A stretch of 64,000 nucleotides of DNA from Streptomyces sp. SAI-127 (GTDB lineage Bacteria; Actinomycetota; Actinomycetes; Streptomycetales; Streptomycetaceae): assembly GCF_029894425.1 (NCBI RefSeq), contig NZ_JARXYJ010000001.1:3410001-3474000 (forward strand), given 5' to 3'. Of the stretch, positions 42,685-51,239 are shown one piece after another (the stretch's first letter is position 1; each line of letters opens with the position of its first letter). The notes below the pieces were generated by a model. That model was not told where the DNA came from. It worked only from the letters and a program-made list of their open reading frames with translations, and did no database searches. Position numbers and translations under genes: made by a program.

Positions 42685-42719
42685 GCAGTCTCCCCTGCCG
42701 GTCTCCTACACCGTACGCC

Positions 42720-45700
42720 TCACTCTGTGATCGGCACGTGGAGAGCCTCCGCCGGGAACAGCCCCAGCCGGTGCGCCACCGCCGCCGCCTCTCCCCGTCC
42801 GGAGACGCCGAGCTTGGCCAGGATGTTGGAGACATGGACGCTGGCCGTCTTCGGGGAGATGAAGAGTTCCTCGGCGATCAGGCGGTTGGTGCGGCCGAGG
42901 GCGACCAGGCGCAGGACGTCACGTTCACGGCCGGTGAGGCCGAGGGAGCGGACCGGGTCCTCCCGGCCGGGGGCCGGGGCAGGGGTCAGGTTGAGGCGGG
43001 CGCGCTGGGCGAGGAGCGTGACGGCGTCGGCGAGGGGCCGGGCGCCGAGGTGCTCGGCGGCGGCGTGGGCGAGGCGCAGGAGTTCGGTGGGCCGGTCGCG
43101 GTCGGGCTGCTCGGCGCCGTCGGGTGCCGACAGCAGGGCCTGGGCGAGCCGGTGGCGGACGCGGGCGAGGTCGTAGGGGCGTTCCAAGGGTTCGAGGGCG
43201 GTGACGGCCTCGTACCAGTGATCCGGGGTGTCGGCGCTCTCGGTGCGCAGCAGTTCGGCGCGGACCCAGCGTTCGTGGGCCAGCCAGACGGGTGCGTTGG
43301 TGGCAAGGGGCCTGGCGGCCTCCCTGATGCGGTGGAGGATCTTCGCGCGGCCCTGCTCGGCGACGGGCAGGCCGAGGGCGTCGGCCTCCATGGTGGCGGC
43401 GGTGAGCAGCAGGGGCCAGGCATAGCGCTGGGTGCCGGGCGGGAAGCCGGCGTCCAGGACGCGTTCGAGTTCGGCGCGGGCGTCCAGGAGGCGGCCCTCG
43501 GCGGCGGCGATGCCGATGGACAGTTCGGTGAGGGGGAGTTCGTGCTGAGGGGCTCTGTCATGGGTACCGAAGTAACCGCGCGCGGCAGTGAGTTGGCGTG
43601 CCGCCTCGGGCAGGTCGCCGCGGGCGAGGGCGAGTGCCGCGCGGTTGCCGGCGTGGAAGCCGCGGGGCTGGGCGCTCCGGCCGACGAGTTCGGCCCTGGT
43701 GGCGGATTCCGCGGCCCGGTCCCAGCGGCCCAGCGAGTAGAGGGACTCGGCGAGGTTGCCCCAGATCCAGGCCTCCTTGTCGGACAGGCCGAACTTCCGG
43801 GCGTAGCCGAGCCCCTCCTCCAGGATCGGCACGGCTTCCCGGGAGCGCCCGATGGCTTCGAGGGCGTTCGGCAGATTCACGTAGACACGGCTGGCGACGG
43901 CGGAGATGCCGTCCTCGACGGTCTGCCGCAGGATCTCGAACATCTCGGCGAGCCCGGTCTCGACGCCACCGGACTCGACGATAAGACCCGCGTGGGTGAG
44001 CCGGGCGTTCATCTCGATCTCGCGGGCGCCGACCATGCGCGCGTACTCCACGGCACTTTCGGCGGCCGTGAGGGCCTCGGGGCCGGGAACGTGAACCATG
44101 GACCAGTGGGCGACGTTCGCCAGGACATCGGCATGCACCTCGGAGGGCGGCAGACCGCAGACGAGATCCTTGGCGGTCGCCAGTTCCGCCCAGCCGTCGC
44201 CGCGGGCCAGTCCCTGGACGAGATGAGAGCGCTGGACCCAGAACCAGGCCGCGCGCAGGGGGTCCCCGTCGTCCTCCAGGAGGTGCAGCGCCCGCTTGGT
44301 GATCTTCAGGGCGCGTTCGCGTTCGCCGCCCAGGCGGCCGGCGACGGCGGCCTCGGCCATCAGGTCGAGGTAGCGCAGCGCGGTGGTGGCCGGGTCACAG
44401 CCGCAGGGAGGGTAGACCTCGGTGTAGTCGACGGGGCGCAGGGCGGCCGTGACGTCCTCGGGGGCGGTGTCCCACAGCTCCATCGCGCGTTCCAGGAGCC
44501 GGAGTTGTTCGGAGTAGGCGTGCCGGCGGCGGGCGGTGACGGAGGCGTCCAGGACGGCGGGCAGGGCCTTGGCCGGGTCGTGGGCGTGGTACCAGTAACT
44601 GGCCAGACGCATGACCCGCGAGTCGGCGGGGACGAGCGCGGGATCGGCCTCCAGGGCTTCGGCGTAGCGGCGGTTGAGGCGGGAGCGTTCGCCGGGCAGC
44701 AGGTCGTCGGCGACGGCCTCGCGGACCAGGGAGTGCCGGAAGCGGTAGCCGTCGCCGTCGGGTGCCGGAAGGAGGATGTTGGCGTTCACCGCGACCCGCA
44801 GCGCCTCGATGAGGTCGTCCTCCGCGAGCCGGGTCACGGCGGCGAGCAGCCGGTACTCCACGGTGGAGCCGCCCTCGGCGACGACCCGGGCGACCCGCTG
44901 GCCGCTCTCGGGCAGCCCCTCGACGCGGACCAGGAGCAGATCGCGCAGGGAGTCGGTGAGGCCGGTGCCGCAGCCCTCGGTGGCGCAGACGGCGAGTTCC
45001 TCGACGAAGAAGGCGTTGCCGTCGGAGCGATCGAAGATGTCGTCGACCTGGCCGGGATTCGGTTCGGTGGCGAGGATGCCGGCTATCTGACGGCTGACCT
45101 CGTCCCGGTTGAAGCGGCCGAGTTCGATCCGGCGGACCGTGCGCAGCCGGTCGAGTTCGGCGAGCAGGGGGCGCAGCGGGTGGCGGCGGTGGATGTCGTC
45201 GGCGCGGTAGGTGGCGAGGACGACCAGGCGGCCGGTGCGCAGGGTGCGGAAGAGGTAGGCCAGGAGGTGGCGGGTGGAGGCGTCGGCCCAGTGGAGGTCC
45301 TCCAGGGCGACGACGACGGTGCGCTCGGCGGCGACACGTTCCAGGAGTCGGGCGGTCAGTTCGAAGAGGCGGGCCAGGCTCTCCTCGTCGTGCCGGCCGG
45401 CGCCCCGGGCGGGGAGGGCCTCGCCGACCTCGGGCAGCAGCCTGGCCAGTTCTTCCTCCTGGCCCGCGGCCGCGGCGGCCAGTTCGTCGGGCAGGGCGCG
45501 GCGCAGAGCGCGCAGGGCGGTGGAGAAGGGGGCGAAGGGCAGGCCGTCGGCGCCGATCTCGACGCAGCCGCCGAGGGCGACGACCGCGCCCTGACGGCAG
45601 GCGGCGGTGGCGAACTCCTCGACGAGCCGGGTCTTGCCGACGCCGGCCTCGCCGCCGAGCAGCAACGCCTGAGGCTCGCCCGCGGCGGCGCGGGCGAGCG

Positions 45701-45779
45701 CTTCGTTCAGGCTGTTCAGTTCTTCGGTGCGGCCGACGAACACGGGACTGACGGACCTGGTCTCCACAGGCCCGAGCAT
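42720..45779 (-). CDS. LAL-type LuxR regulator (AAA ATPase + TPR-like + LuxR HTH)
   Basis: 1,019 residues. The N-terminal part is a STAND-like ATPase: FVGRTEELNSLNEALARAAA, Walker A LLLGGEAGVGKTRLVEEF and Walker B TVVVALEDLHWADASTRHLL. A long helical TPR-like middle (about 420-900) is rich in Ala/Leu/Glu pairs (RALKITKRALHLLEDDGDPL, AVPILEEGLGYARKFGLSDK). The C-terminal LuxR HTH is LTGRERDVLRLVALGRTNRL then IAEELFISPKTASVHVSNIL. LAL proteins activate secondary metabolism or sugar pathways in response to small molecules. The ATG at 45779 gives the family start. The open frame upstream to 46187 is proline/arginine noise. Target genes are unknown. Confidence 0.9.
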   Translation of the reverse strand: MLGPVETRSVSPVFVGRTEELNSLNEALARAAAGEPQALLLGGEAGVGKTRLVEEFATAACRQGAVVALGGCVEIGADGLPFAPFSTALRALRRALPDELAAAAAGQEEELARLLPEVGEALPARGAGRHDEESLARLFELTARLLERVAAERTVVVALEDLHWADASTRHLLAYLFRTLRTGRLVVLATYRADDIHRRHPLRPLLAELDRLRTVRRIELGRFNRDEVSRQIAGILATEPNPGQVDDIFDRSDGNAFFVEELAVCATEGCGTGLTDSLRDLLLVRVEGLPESGQRVARVVAEGGSTVEYRLLAAVTRLAEDDLIEALRVAVNANILLPAPDGDGYRFRHSLVREAVADDLLPGERSRLNRRYAEALEADPALVPADSRVMRLASYWYHAHDPAKALPAVLDASVTARRRHAYSEQLRLLERAMELWDTAPEDVTAALRPVDYTEVYPPCGCDPATTALRYLDLMAEAAVAGRLGGERERALKITKRALHLLEDDGDPLRAAWFWVQRSHLVQGLARGDGWAELATAKDLVCGLPPSEVHADVLANVAHWSMVHVPGPEALTAAESAVEYARMVGAREIEMNARLTHAGLIVESGGVETGLAEMFEILRQTVEDGISAVASRVYVNLPNALEAIGRSREAVPILEEGLGYARKFGLSDKEAWIWGNLAESLYSLGRWDRAAESATRAELVGRSAQPRGFHAGNRAALALARGDLPEAARQLTAARGYFGTHDRAPQHELPLTELSIGIAAAEGRLLDARAELERVLDAGFPPGTQRYAWPLLLTAATMEADALGLPVAEQGRAKILHRIREAARPLATNAPVWLAHERWVRAELLRTESADTPDHWYEAVTALEPLERPYDLARVRHRLAQALLSAPDGAEQPDRDRPTELLRLAHAAAEHLGARPLADAVTLLAQRARLNLTPAPAPGREDPVRSLGLTGRERDVLRLVALGRTNRLIAEELFISPKTASVHVSNILAKLGVSGRGEAAAVAHRLGLFPAEALHVPITE

Positions 45780-45916
45780 TACACGCGGGTCCGACAGCGC
45801 GGCACCCGTTTTCGGGGCGGGCCCGGTTCCCCAAGTGCCCCTGGTTGCCGGGAGGACGGCCGCGGTGGTGACCGCGGGGACGGACAGAGCCGTACGGCCG
45901 TCCTCCCTGCCGGCGC

Positions 45917-46105
45917 TCACGCCGTGCGCAGGAACCGGTGCCTCCGAGGGCGGCCGGTATGCGAATCGCTCTCCGATGTGCGCTCGGCGGCTTCGCGGCG
46001 GGCGGCGCGGCGGCTGCGAAGGGTCTCGCGGACGAGCCGCTCGTGCTCGGCCTGGCGGCGCAGTTCGGCGGAACGGTACTGGGAGATCTCGTATGCGGAG
46101 TACAT
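45917..46105 (-). CDS. Small Arg-rich helical protein (62 aa)
   Basis: MYSAYEISQYRSAELRRQAE, HERLVRETLRSRRAARREAA and ERTSESDSHTGRPRRHRFLR follow one another. It is a single charged helix with alternating Arg/Glu/Ala and a basic tail, with no membrane segment. The start ATG 46105 has AAGGACG upstream. Such short proteins occur in many Streptomyces, in my recollection, as conserved hypotheticals. It is upstream of the LAL gene on the same strand (137 bp). Function is unknown. DNA or RNA binding is plausible from charge only. Confidence 0.55.
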   Translation of the reverse strand: MYSAYEISQYRSAELRRQAEHERLVRETLRSRRAARREAAERTSESDSHTGRPRRHRFLRTA

Positions 46106-46252
46106 GGTGTCGTCCTTGTCGGAGTCGGTTTCGGGCTTCGCTTTCTGCGATGCCTCTACCTTCGTCTCCGAGGGGGGTCCGCCACATCGGGAGAGTTCCG
46201 CATCTTCGGGGACCGCGGGGGCCTTAGACGCGCGAGAGGGGCCTCAGGGCCT

Positions 46253-46269
46253 CCGTAAGGTACCTACGG
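46253..46269. promoter_or_regulatory. Near-palindrome CCGTAAGGTACCTACGG
   Basis: A 17-bp sequence with matching CCGTA/TACGG arms and a GGTACC centre lies between the 62-aa gene's upstream region and the stop of the 203-aa membrane protein gene. It may be an operator or a weak terminator. Low confidence. Confidence 0.25.
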
Positions 46270-46301
46270 CTTCCCTAAGACCCCTCGTGAGCTGCGCTTG
46301 T

Positions 46302-46913
46302 TCAGCTCGCGGAAGGCAGGTCCAGCAGCAGGTCGGTGTACTTGAGGACGGCCAGGAGCAGGCCGACGACACCGAGCGCGACACCGCCCCAGGCGACGGA
46401 CTTGATCCAGGTGGCCTGCGGCTTGCCGGGAGCACCGAAGGCCGGCCGGGCCAGCACGCCGACACCGACGAGCAGCGCGATCAGTGCGAAGACGCCGCCC
46501 CAGAACGCGGTGGCCTTCCAGGCGTCGCCGTAGCCCTCGTCGAGGAGCTTCGCCACGTCGGAGGACGTCGCGGTCTGCGCGTGCAGCTGGCCGACCAGCG
46601 ACTGCCGCGCGGACGCCACGGTGCCGACCCAGCTGCCGGTGAGCGAGACGAGGCCCAGCGCCGCGGAGACGACGGCACCCGCACCCTGGCCGACCCCGGT
46701 GGGGCCCTCCTCCCGGGCGGCCTCGATCAGGTCGTCCTCGTCGTCGATCTCGTCGGCGGCGGTGTCCTCGGCCGAGGTGTCCTCGGCCGAGGTGTCCTCG
46801 GCCTCCGTCACCTCACCGGTCTTGGCGACGCTCACCTTCTCCTCGTCGGTCGTGGCCTCGGCGCCCGTCTCGGCGCCGGTCTCGTCAGCTGTCTTCGTTC
46901 CCATGTCGGGCAC
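46302..46913 (-). CDS. Acidic-headed three-TM membrane protein (203 aa)
   Basis: The N-terminal 75 residues are highly acidic and repetitive (TSAEDTSAEDTAADEIDDED). A hydrophobic helix is at about 80-98 (AGAVVSAALGLVSLTGSWVG), then an amphipathic region, then helices at about 136-155 (AFWGGVFALIALLVGVGVLA) and 171-190 (VAWGGVALGVVGLLLAVLKY). The start is GTG 46913 with AGGA at 8-nt spacing; ATG 46904 is equally possible. It follows the GNAT gene by 26 bp on the same strand. No family function is known. It may be an integral membrane scaffold. Confidence 0.65.
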   Translation of the reverse strand: MPDMGTKTADETGAETGAEATTDEEKVSVAKTGEVTEAEDTSAEDTSAEDTAADEIDDEDDLIEAAREEGPTGVGQGAGAVVSAALGLVSLTGSWVGTVASARQSLVGQLHAQTATSSDVAKLLDEGYGDAWKATAFWGGVFALIALLVGVGVLARPAFGAPGKPQATWIKSVAWGGVALGVVGLLLAVLKYTDLLLDLPSAS

Positions 46914-46939
46914 CGTACGGATCCTGTCTGAGAGGGTTC

Positions 46940-47515
46940 TTAATGATCGTTCCGGGCTGCACTCGCGCGTGCTTCACGCCACTCGGGGGCGAGAATCGAC
47001 CACACCTCGAGGTCGTGCCGTACGCCACGATAGGGGTGGGCCTGACGGCGGACTCCGTCGCGGGTCATTCCCAGGCGCCGGGCGACGTTGATGCTGGCCG
47101 TGTTTCCCGACGCGGCCACCCACTCGACCCGGTGGACACCGCGCTCCTCGACCACCCAGTCGATCAGTATCCGCATGGCCCGGGTGATCAGTCCGCGGCC
47201 GGTCGCGGCGGGCTCCAGCCAGCAGCCGACCTCGCAGTTTCCCTGTTCGGCATCGAAGTTGAGGGTGAGCACTCCGCCGACGAGTTTTCCGTCGAGCCAG
47301 ATGCCGTGGTAGCCGCCGGTGTCGTCGGCGCGCATCCGGGCGTACCGCTGGAGTGTCTCGCGCGCGGAGGCCACGTCGACGGCCTGGGAGCCGAAGGGGA
47401 TGAACTGCCCGATGAACTCCCGGCCCCGCTCCAGGTTGGCCAGGAACTCCTCCGCGTGCCACGGCTCCAGGGGCCGCAGTTCGGCCCCGTCGTCACCCAG
47501 GGATATCGCGTACAT
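46940..47515 (-). CDS. GNAT acetyltransferase (RimJ/RimL type)
   Basis: 191 residues. The acetyl-CoA binding region V-G-C-W-L-x(6)-G-R-G-L-I-T-R-A (EVGCWLEPAATGRGLITRAM) and the later ARRLGMTRDGVRRQAHPYRG are typical of RimJ/RimL-like N-acetyltransferases that modify ribosomal proteins or small amines and antibiotics. The start ATG 47515 lies 23 nt inside the end of the MMPL gene, so the two are translationally coupled. The substrate is unknown. Confidence 0.88.
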   Translation of the reverse strand: MYAISLGDDGAELRPLEPWHAEEFLANLERGREFIGQFIPFGSQAVDVASARETLQRYARMRADDTGGYHGIWLDGKLVGGVLTLNFDAEQGNCEVGCWLEPAATGRGLITRAMRILIDWVVEERGVHRVEWVAASGNTASINVARRLGMTRDGVRRQAHPYRGVRHDLEVWSILAPEWREARASAARNDH

Positions 47516-49736
47516 CCTCGTCCCGCTCCCTCTTCATCTGCTCCACGACGTCCTGCTCCACGACATCGGTGAGCCTCTCATGCGCGGCGCGGCACTCGGG
47601 AGGTTCGATGCTGATGCGGGGCATCCGGCGGTCCAGCCAGCCCGGCAGCCACCAGTTGGCGCCGCCGAGCAGGTGCATGAGGGCGGGGACGAGGAGGGTG
47701 CGAAGGACGAAGGCGTCGAGGGCGACGGCGACGGCGAGGGCGATGCCGAACATGGCGATCACGCGGTCGCCGCTAAGGACGAAGGCGAGGAAGACGGAGA
47801 TCATGATGACCGCGGCGGAGTTGATCACCCGGCTGGTCTCGGCGAGGCCGACGCGGACGGCCCGCCGGTTGTCGCCGGTCTCCAGCCACTCCTCGTACAT
47901 CCGGCTGACCAGGAAGACCTGGTAGTCCATGGAGAGCCCGAAGAGCACGGACACCATGATCACGGGCAGGAAGGGCTCGATCGGGCCCGCCCGGCCGAGG
48001 CCGAGCAGCTCGCTCCCCCAGCCCCACTGGAAGATCGCCACGACCACTCCGAAGGAGGCGGCGACGGCGGCCACGTTCATCGCGGCCGCCTTGAGCGGGA
48101 TGCCGACGGAACGGAACGCGAGCAGGAGCAGCAGACAGCCCAGGCCGATGACCACACCGACGAACAGGGGCAGCTTGCCGACGATGACGTCCGCGAAGTC
48201 GTCGTAGGACGCCGTCATCCCGCCGACGTGGATGTCGAGTGACGTGCCGGTCTCCGCGCGCGGCAGCACCTCGGTGCGCAGCCGGTCCACGAGCTCGCTG
48301 GTCTGCTGGGACTGCGGGGCGGACTCGGGGACGATCGTGAAGTAGGCGAGGTCGCCGCCGGTGTCGTAGGTCACCGGGGTGGTGGAGGCGATGCCCTCGG
48401 TGGTGCGGATGGTGGCGTCGAGGTTGTCGAGGAGGAGCTTGTCCTCGGCTCCGTCTACACGAGTCACCAGCGTGAGCGGGCCGTTGACGCCCGGGCCGAA
48501 GCCGTCCGCGAGGAGGTCGTAGGCCTGCCGGGTGGTCGCGGACCGTGGGTCGTTGCCCTGGTCGGAGGTGCCGAGGCGCAGGCCCAGGGTGGGCAGGGCG
48601 AGGACGGTGATGACCAGCAGGGCGACGGCGCCGAGCAGCTTGGGGTGCCGTTCCACGAACGCGGACCAGCGGTGGGCGAACCCGGTCGGCAGTTCCGGCT
48701 CGGGCCCGTGCTCGGCGAGGCGGCGCCGCTCTCGCCGGCTCAGGGCGCGCATGCCGATGAGGGAGAGCAGGGCCGGCAGCAGGGTCACGGAGGCGGCGAC
48801 CGTCAGGACGACGGTCAGGGAGGCGGCTATCGCGACGCCGTTGAGGAAGCCGAGCCGGAGGATCAGCATCCCCAGCAGGGCGATGCAAACCGTGGCACCC
48901 GCGAAGACGACCGCGCGCCCGGTGGTGGTGACGGCGTTCTCGATGGACTCGGCGACGCCCAGCCCGCGTTTGAGGCCGCGCCGGTGTCTGGTGACGATGA
49001 AGAGCGCGTAGTCGATGCCGACGCCGAGCCCGATCAGCATGCCGAGCATGGGCGCGAAGTCGGCGACGGTCATGGCATGCCCGAGCAGCCCGATCCCGGC
49101 GTACGCGGTTCCCACACCGACCAGGGCGCTGGCGATGGGCAGCAGCGAGGCGGCGAGCGAGCCGAAGGCCAGGAACAGCACGACAGCGGCGACGAGCACC
49201 CCGACGATCTCGGCGACATGCCCGCCGGAGGACTCGGTGAGGGCGACGGCGCTGCCGCCCAGCTCCACCTGGAGCCCGTCGGCCTCGGCGTCCTTGGCGG
49301 TGTCCACCACGGCCTTCGCCTCGGAGGCGTCGATGTCCTCGGCGGAGTCGGCGAAGGTGACGGTGGCGTACGCGGTGTGTCCGTCGGCGCTGACCCGGCC
49401 GGCGCCCGCGTCGTCGTACGGGCTGACGACGGCGGCCACGCCGGGCAGGTCCGCGATCTTGTCCAGGGTCGCGGTCATCGTCTGTTCGACGTCGGCGTCC
49501 CGGACCGAGCCGGACGTGAGGTGCCAGACGACCGTGTCGCTGTCGCCTCCGAGGTGCGGGAAGCCGTCCTGGAGCAGCTGGGTGGCGCGGCCGGACTCGG
49601 TGCCGGGGACCTCGTAGTCGTTCGAGTAGGCGGAGCCGGTGACGGCGGCGGCCGTGCTCACCCCGCCGAGGGCGAGGAGCCACAGGAGAACGACGACCAG
49701 ACGTCGTCGTACACACCAGCGCGCAAGGGCTGCCAC
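47493..49736 (-). CDS. MMPL/RND-family membrane transporter
   Basis: 747 residues with the duplicated RND-like layout. N-terminal TM1 is VVVLLWLLALGGVSTAAAVT, then a large extracytoplasmic domain, then a block of six helices with the conserved GVGIDYALFIVTRHRRGLKR loop. A second periplasmic domain follows, then five to six more helices with VLFGLSMDYQVFLVSRMYEE (MMPL GxxxDYxxF motif repeated). Start GTG 49736 has CGGGAG upstream. Longer starts add a non-family leader. MMPL proteins export lipids or fatty-acid-derived molecules across the membrane in actinobacteria. It is translationally coupled to the GNAT gene. Confidence 0.92.
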   Translation of the reverse strand: MAALARWCVRRRLVVVLLWLLALGGVSTAAAVTGSAYSNDYEVPGTESGRATQLLQDGFPHLGGDSDTVVWHLTSGSVRDADVEQTMTATLDKIADLPGVAAVVSPYDDAGAGRVSADGHTAYATVTFADSAEDIDASEAKAVVDTAKDAEADGLQVELGGSAVALTESSGGHVAEIVGVLVAAVVLFLAFGSLAASLLPIASALVGVGTAYAGIGLLGHAMTVADFAPMLGMLIGLGVGIDYALFIVTRHRRGLKRGLGVAESIENAVTTTGRAVVFAGATVCIALLGMLILRLGFLNGVAIAASLTVVLTVAASVTLLPALLSLIGMRALSRRERRRLAEHGPEPELPTGFAHRWSAFVERHPKLLGAVALLVITVLALPTLGLRLGTSDQGNDPRSATTRQAYDLLADGFGPGVNGPLTLVTRVDGAEDKLLLDNLDATIRTTEGIASTTPVTYDTGGDLAYFTIVPESAPQSQQTSELVDRLRTEVLPRAETGTSLDIHVGGMTASYDDFADVIVGKLPLFVGVVIGLGCLLLLLAFRSVGIPLKAAAMNVAAVAASFGVVVAIFQWGWGSELLGLGRAGPIEPFLPVIMVSVLFGLSMDYQVFLVSRMYEEWLETGDNRRAVRVGLAETSRVINSAAVIMISVFLAFVLSGDRVIAMFGIALAVAVALDAFVLRTLLVPALMHLLGGANWWLPGWLDRRMPRISIEPPECRAAHERLTDVVEQDVVEQMKRERDEDVRDIPG

Positions 49737-49810
49737 GAACGTGCTCCCGGGGGGTGAATTGTGGATCTTTGACCGGGAACAGTCCTTCATGTGTGAACGG
49801 CCCGCAAAGA

Positions 49811-49827
49811 ACGCATGAGCAATGCGT
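49811..49827. promoter_or_regulatory. Perfect inverted repeat ACGCAT-GAGCA-ATGCGT
   Basis: 6-5-6 inverted repeat lying 75 bp upstream of the MMPL start. Candidate operator for an unlinked TetR/MarR-type regulator. Confidence 0.45.
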
Positions 49828-49927
49828 GGACCACTCTTGCAGGGGAAAGTGATCGTTTATCGCGATCGTGCGTTTATTCACAGGAGTGGGAGACAGATCA
49901 CAGGACAGTAACGGTCACTCTGTCACG

Positions 49928-50233
49928 TCAGTCGAACTGGTCGCCCAACGCCATCACCATCACGCCGGCGATCAGCAGCCACAAGGCCCTGCGGGTGCGC
50001 CCGCGGGAACCCAGGACCGCGGCGAGCGCGCACACCCCGGCGCCGAATCCGTAGGCCGCCGGGACCAGCGCGGGAGCGGAGCCGCTCAACCGGAGCGCCG
50101 CCGCGGCCAGACCGGCGAGGGCCAGCAGCGTGCCGGTGCCGGAGGCCGTCCAGCGGGCCCGCCGGGCGTCCAGCACCTGGCCGTCGTACTCCTCCTGTAT
50201 GTCGGATGGCTCGGAATTCGCAGGACCGTTCAT
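49928..50233 (-). CDS. Three-TM hypothetical membrane protein (101 aa)
   Basis: ATG 50233 gives MNGPANSEPSDIQEEYDGQV, then three hydrophobic segments (GTLLALAGLAAAALRLS, ALVPAAYGFGAGVCALAAVL and ALWLLIAGVMVMALGDQF). An in-frame start at 50371 would add 46 residues without family support. It is divergent from the methyltransferase and upstream of the MMPL gene by about 190 bp. Function unknown. Confidence 0.55.
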   Translation of the reverse strand: MNGPANSEPSDIQEEYDGQVLDARRARWTASGTGTLLALAGLAAAALRLSGSAPALVPAAYGFGAGVCALAAVLGSRGRTRRALWLLIAGVMVMALGDQFD

Positions 50234-50373
50234 GGCGGGCGAGCGTAGCGTGTTCCGCTGAGAGACTCCGGGCCCGTCCGGCCCCCGACCGAAGCAGGTG
50301 CGTTGTTTGAGCGTCCGACCGAGCTCCTCCGTATCCCTTTCCGTTTCCCCGGACTCAAGGAGCCCGTTCACCG

Positions 50374-51189
50374 ATGCCAGACGACATCACCCCGTCCGTC
50401 ACGGGGCCCTCGAATGAGGACCTCACCCGGCGGCTGACCCAGGCCCGCTACCCGCGCAGCAACAGCTACGACGTCCGCTGGGTCATCGAGAACCAGATGG
50501 GCCCGAACGCGCTGTGGCTGCTGGAGTGGCTCGCGCCCGCCCTGGGCCTGGACACCCTGCGGCCCTGCGCCCGCGTGCTCGACCTGGGCTGCGGCCGGGC
50601 GATGACCTCGGTCTTCCTCGCCAGGGAGTACGACGTCCAGGTCACCGCGGCCGACCTGTGGGTCAGGCCCGACGAGAACGCGAAGCGCATCGCCGAGGCC
50701 GGCTTCGCCGACCGGGTGCTGCCCGTGCACACCGAGGCACACGACCTGCCCTTCGCCGAGGGCAGCTTCGATGCGATCGTGAGCATCGACGCGTACCAGT
50801 ACTTCGGCACCAACGACCTCTATCTGCCCACGCTGACCCGGTTGTTGAAGCCGGGTGGTCGGATCGGGGTCGTCGTTCCCGCGGTACGGGAGGAGATCGA
50901 GGGCGTGGAGCCACCCGCGCATCTCGAGCAGTGGTGGCAGCCCGACTTCTGGTGCTTCCACTCGGCCGACTGGTGGAGGCGGCACTGGACCCGCAGCGGG
51001 GCCGTCGAGGTCGAGACGGCCGACTGGCAGCCGGACGGCTGGAAGGACTGGCTGCTGTGGTGCGATGTGATCGCCGAGGAGAGCCCCGAGGAGTTCCACC
51101 GCACGATGGCCCGTGACGTCGGCGAGATGGTGCGGGCCGACCAGGGGCGGTCGTTGGGTTTCGTACGGCTCGTAGGACGCCGTAAGTAA
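50374..51189 (+). CDS. SAM-dependent class I methyltransferase
   Basis: 271 residues. Motif I is RVLDLGCGRAMTSVFLAREY, the acidic end of beta2 is VQVTAADLWVRPDENAKRIA, motif post-I is LPFAEGSFDAIVSIDAYQYF and motif III LLKPGGRIGVVVPAV, all typical of small-molecule methyltransferases. The C-terminal part (WWQPDFWCFHSADWWRRHWT) is Trp-rich and unusual. The substrate cannot be predicted. It stands alone and is convergent with gatB across a perfect palindromic terminator. Confidence 0.85.
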   Translation: MPDDITPSVTGPSNEDLTRRLTQARYPRSNSYDVRWVIENQMGPNALWLLEWLAPALGLDTLRPCARVLDLGCGRAMTSVFLAREYDVQVTAADLWVRPDENAKRIAEAGFADRVLPVHTEAHDLPFAEGSFDAIVSIDAYQYFGTNDLYLPTLTRLLKPGGRIGVVVPAVREEIEGVEPPAHLEQWWQPDFWCFHSADWWRRHWTRSGAVEVETADWQPDGWKDWLLWCDVIAEESPEEFHRTMARDVGEMVRADQGRSLGFVRLVGRRK

Positions 51190-51192
51190 GGC

Positions 51193-51226
51193 TACGGCCC
51201 CGGAGGACATGTCCTCCGGGGCCGTA
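51193..51226. terminator. Bidirectional terminator between methyltransferase and gatB
   Basis: A perfect 16-bp inverted repeat (51193-51208 with 51211-51226), TACGGCCCCGGAGGAC and its complement, nearly loop-less. Confidence 0.85.
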
Positions 51227-51239
51227 CGCGAGGGAGAGC

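Noticed and set aside
42738..46931. Very long open frame (about 1,397 codons) on the plus strand
   Set aside because: It is antisense to the LAL regulator and small downstream genes, has a Gly/Gln/Asp-rich translation without family motifs, and is a by-product of the GC-rich third positions of the minus-strand genes.
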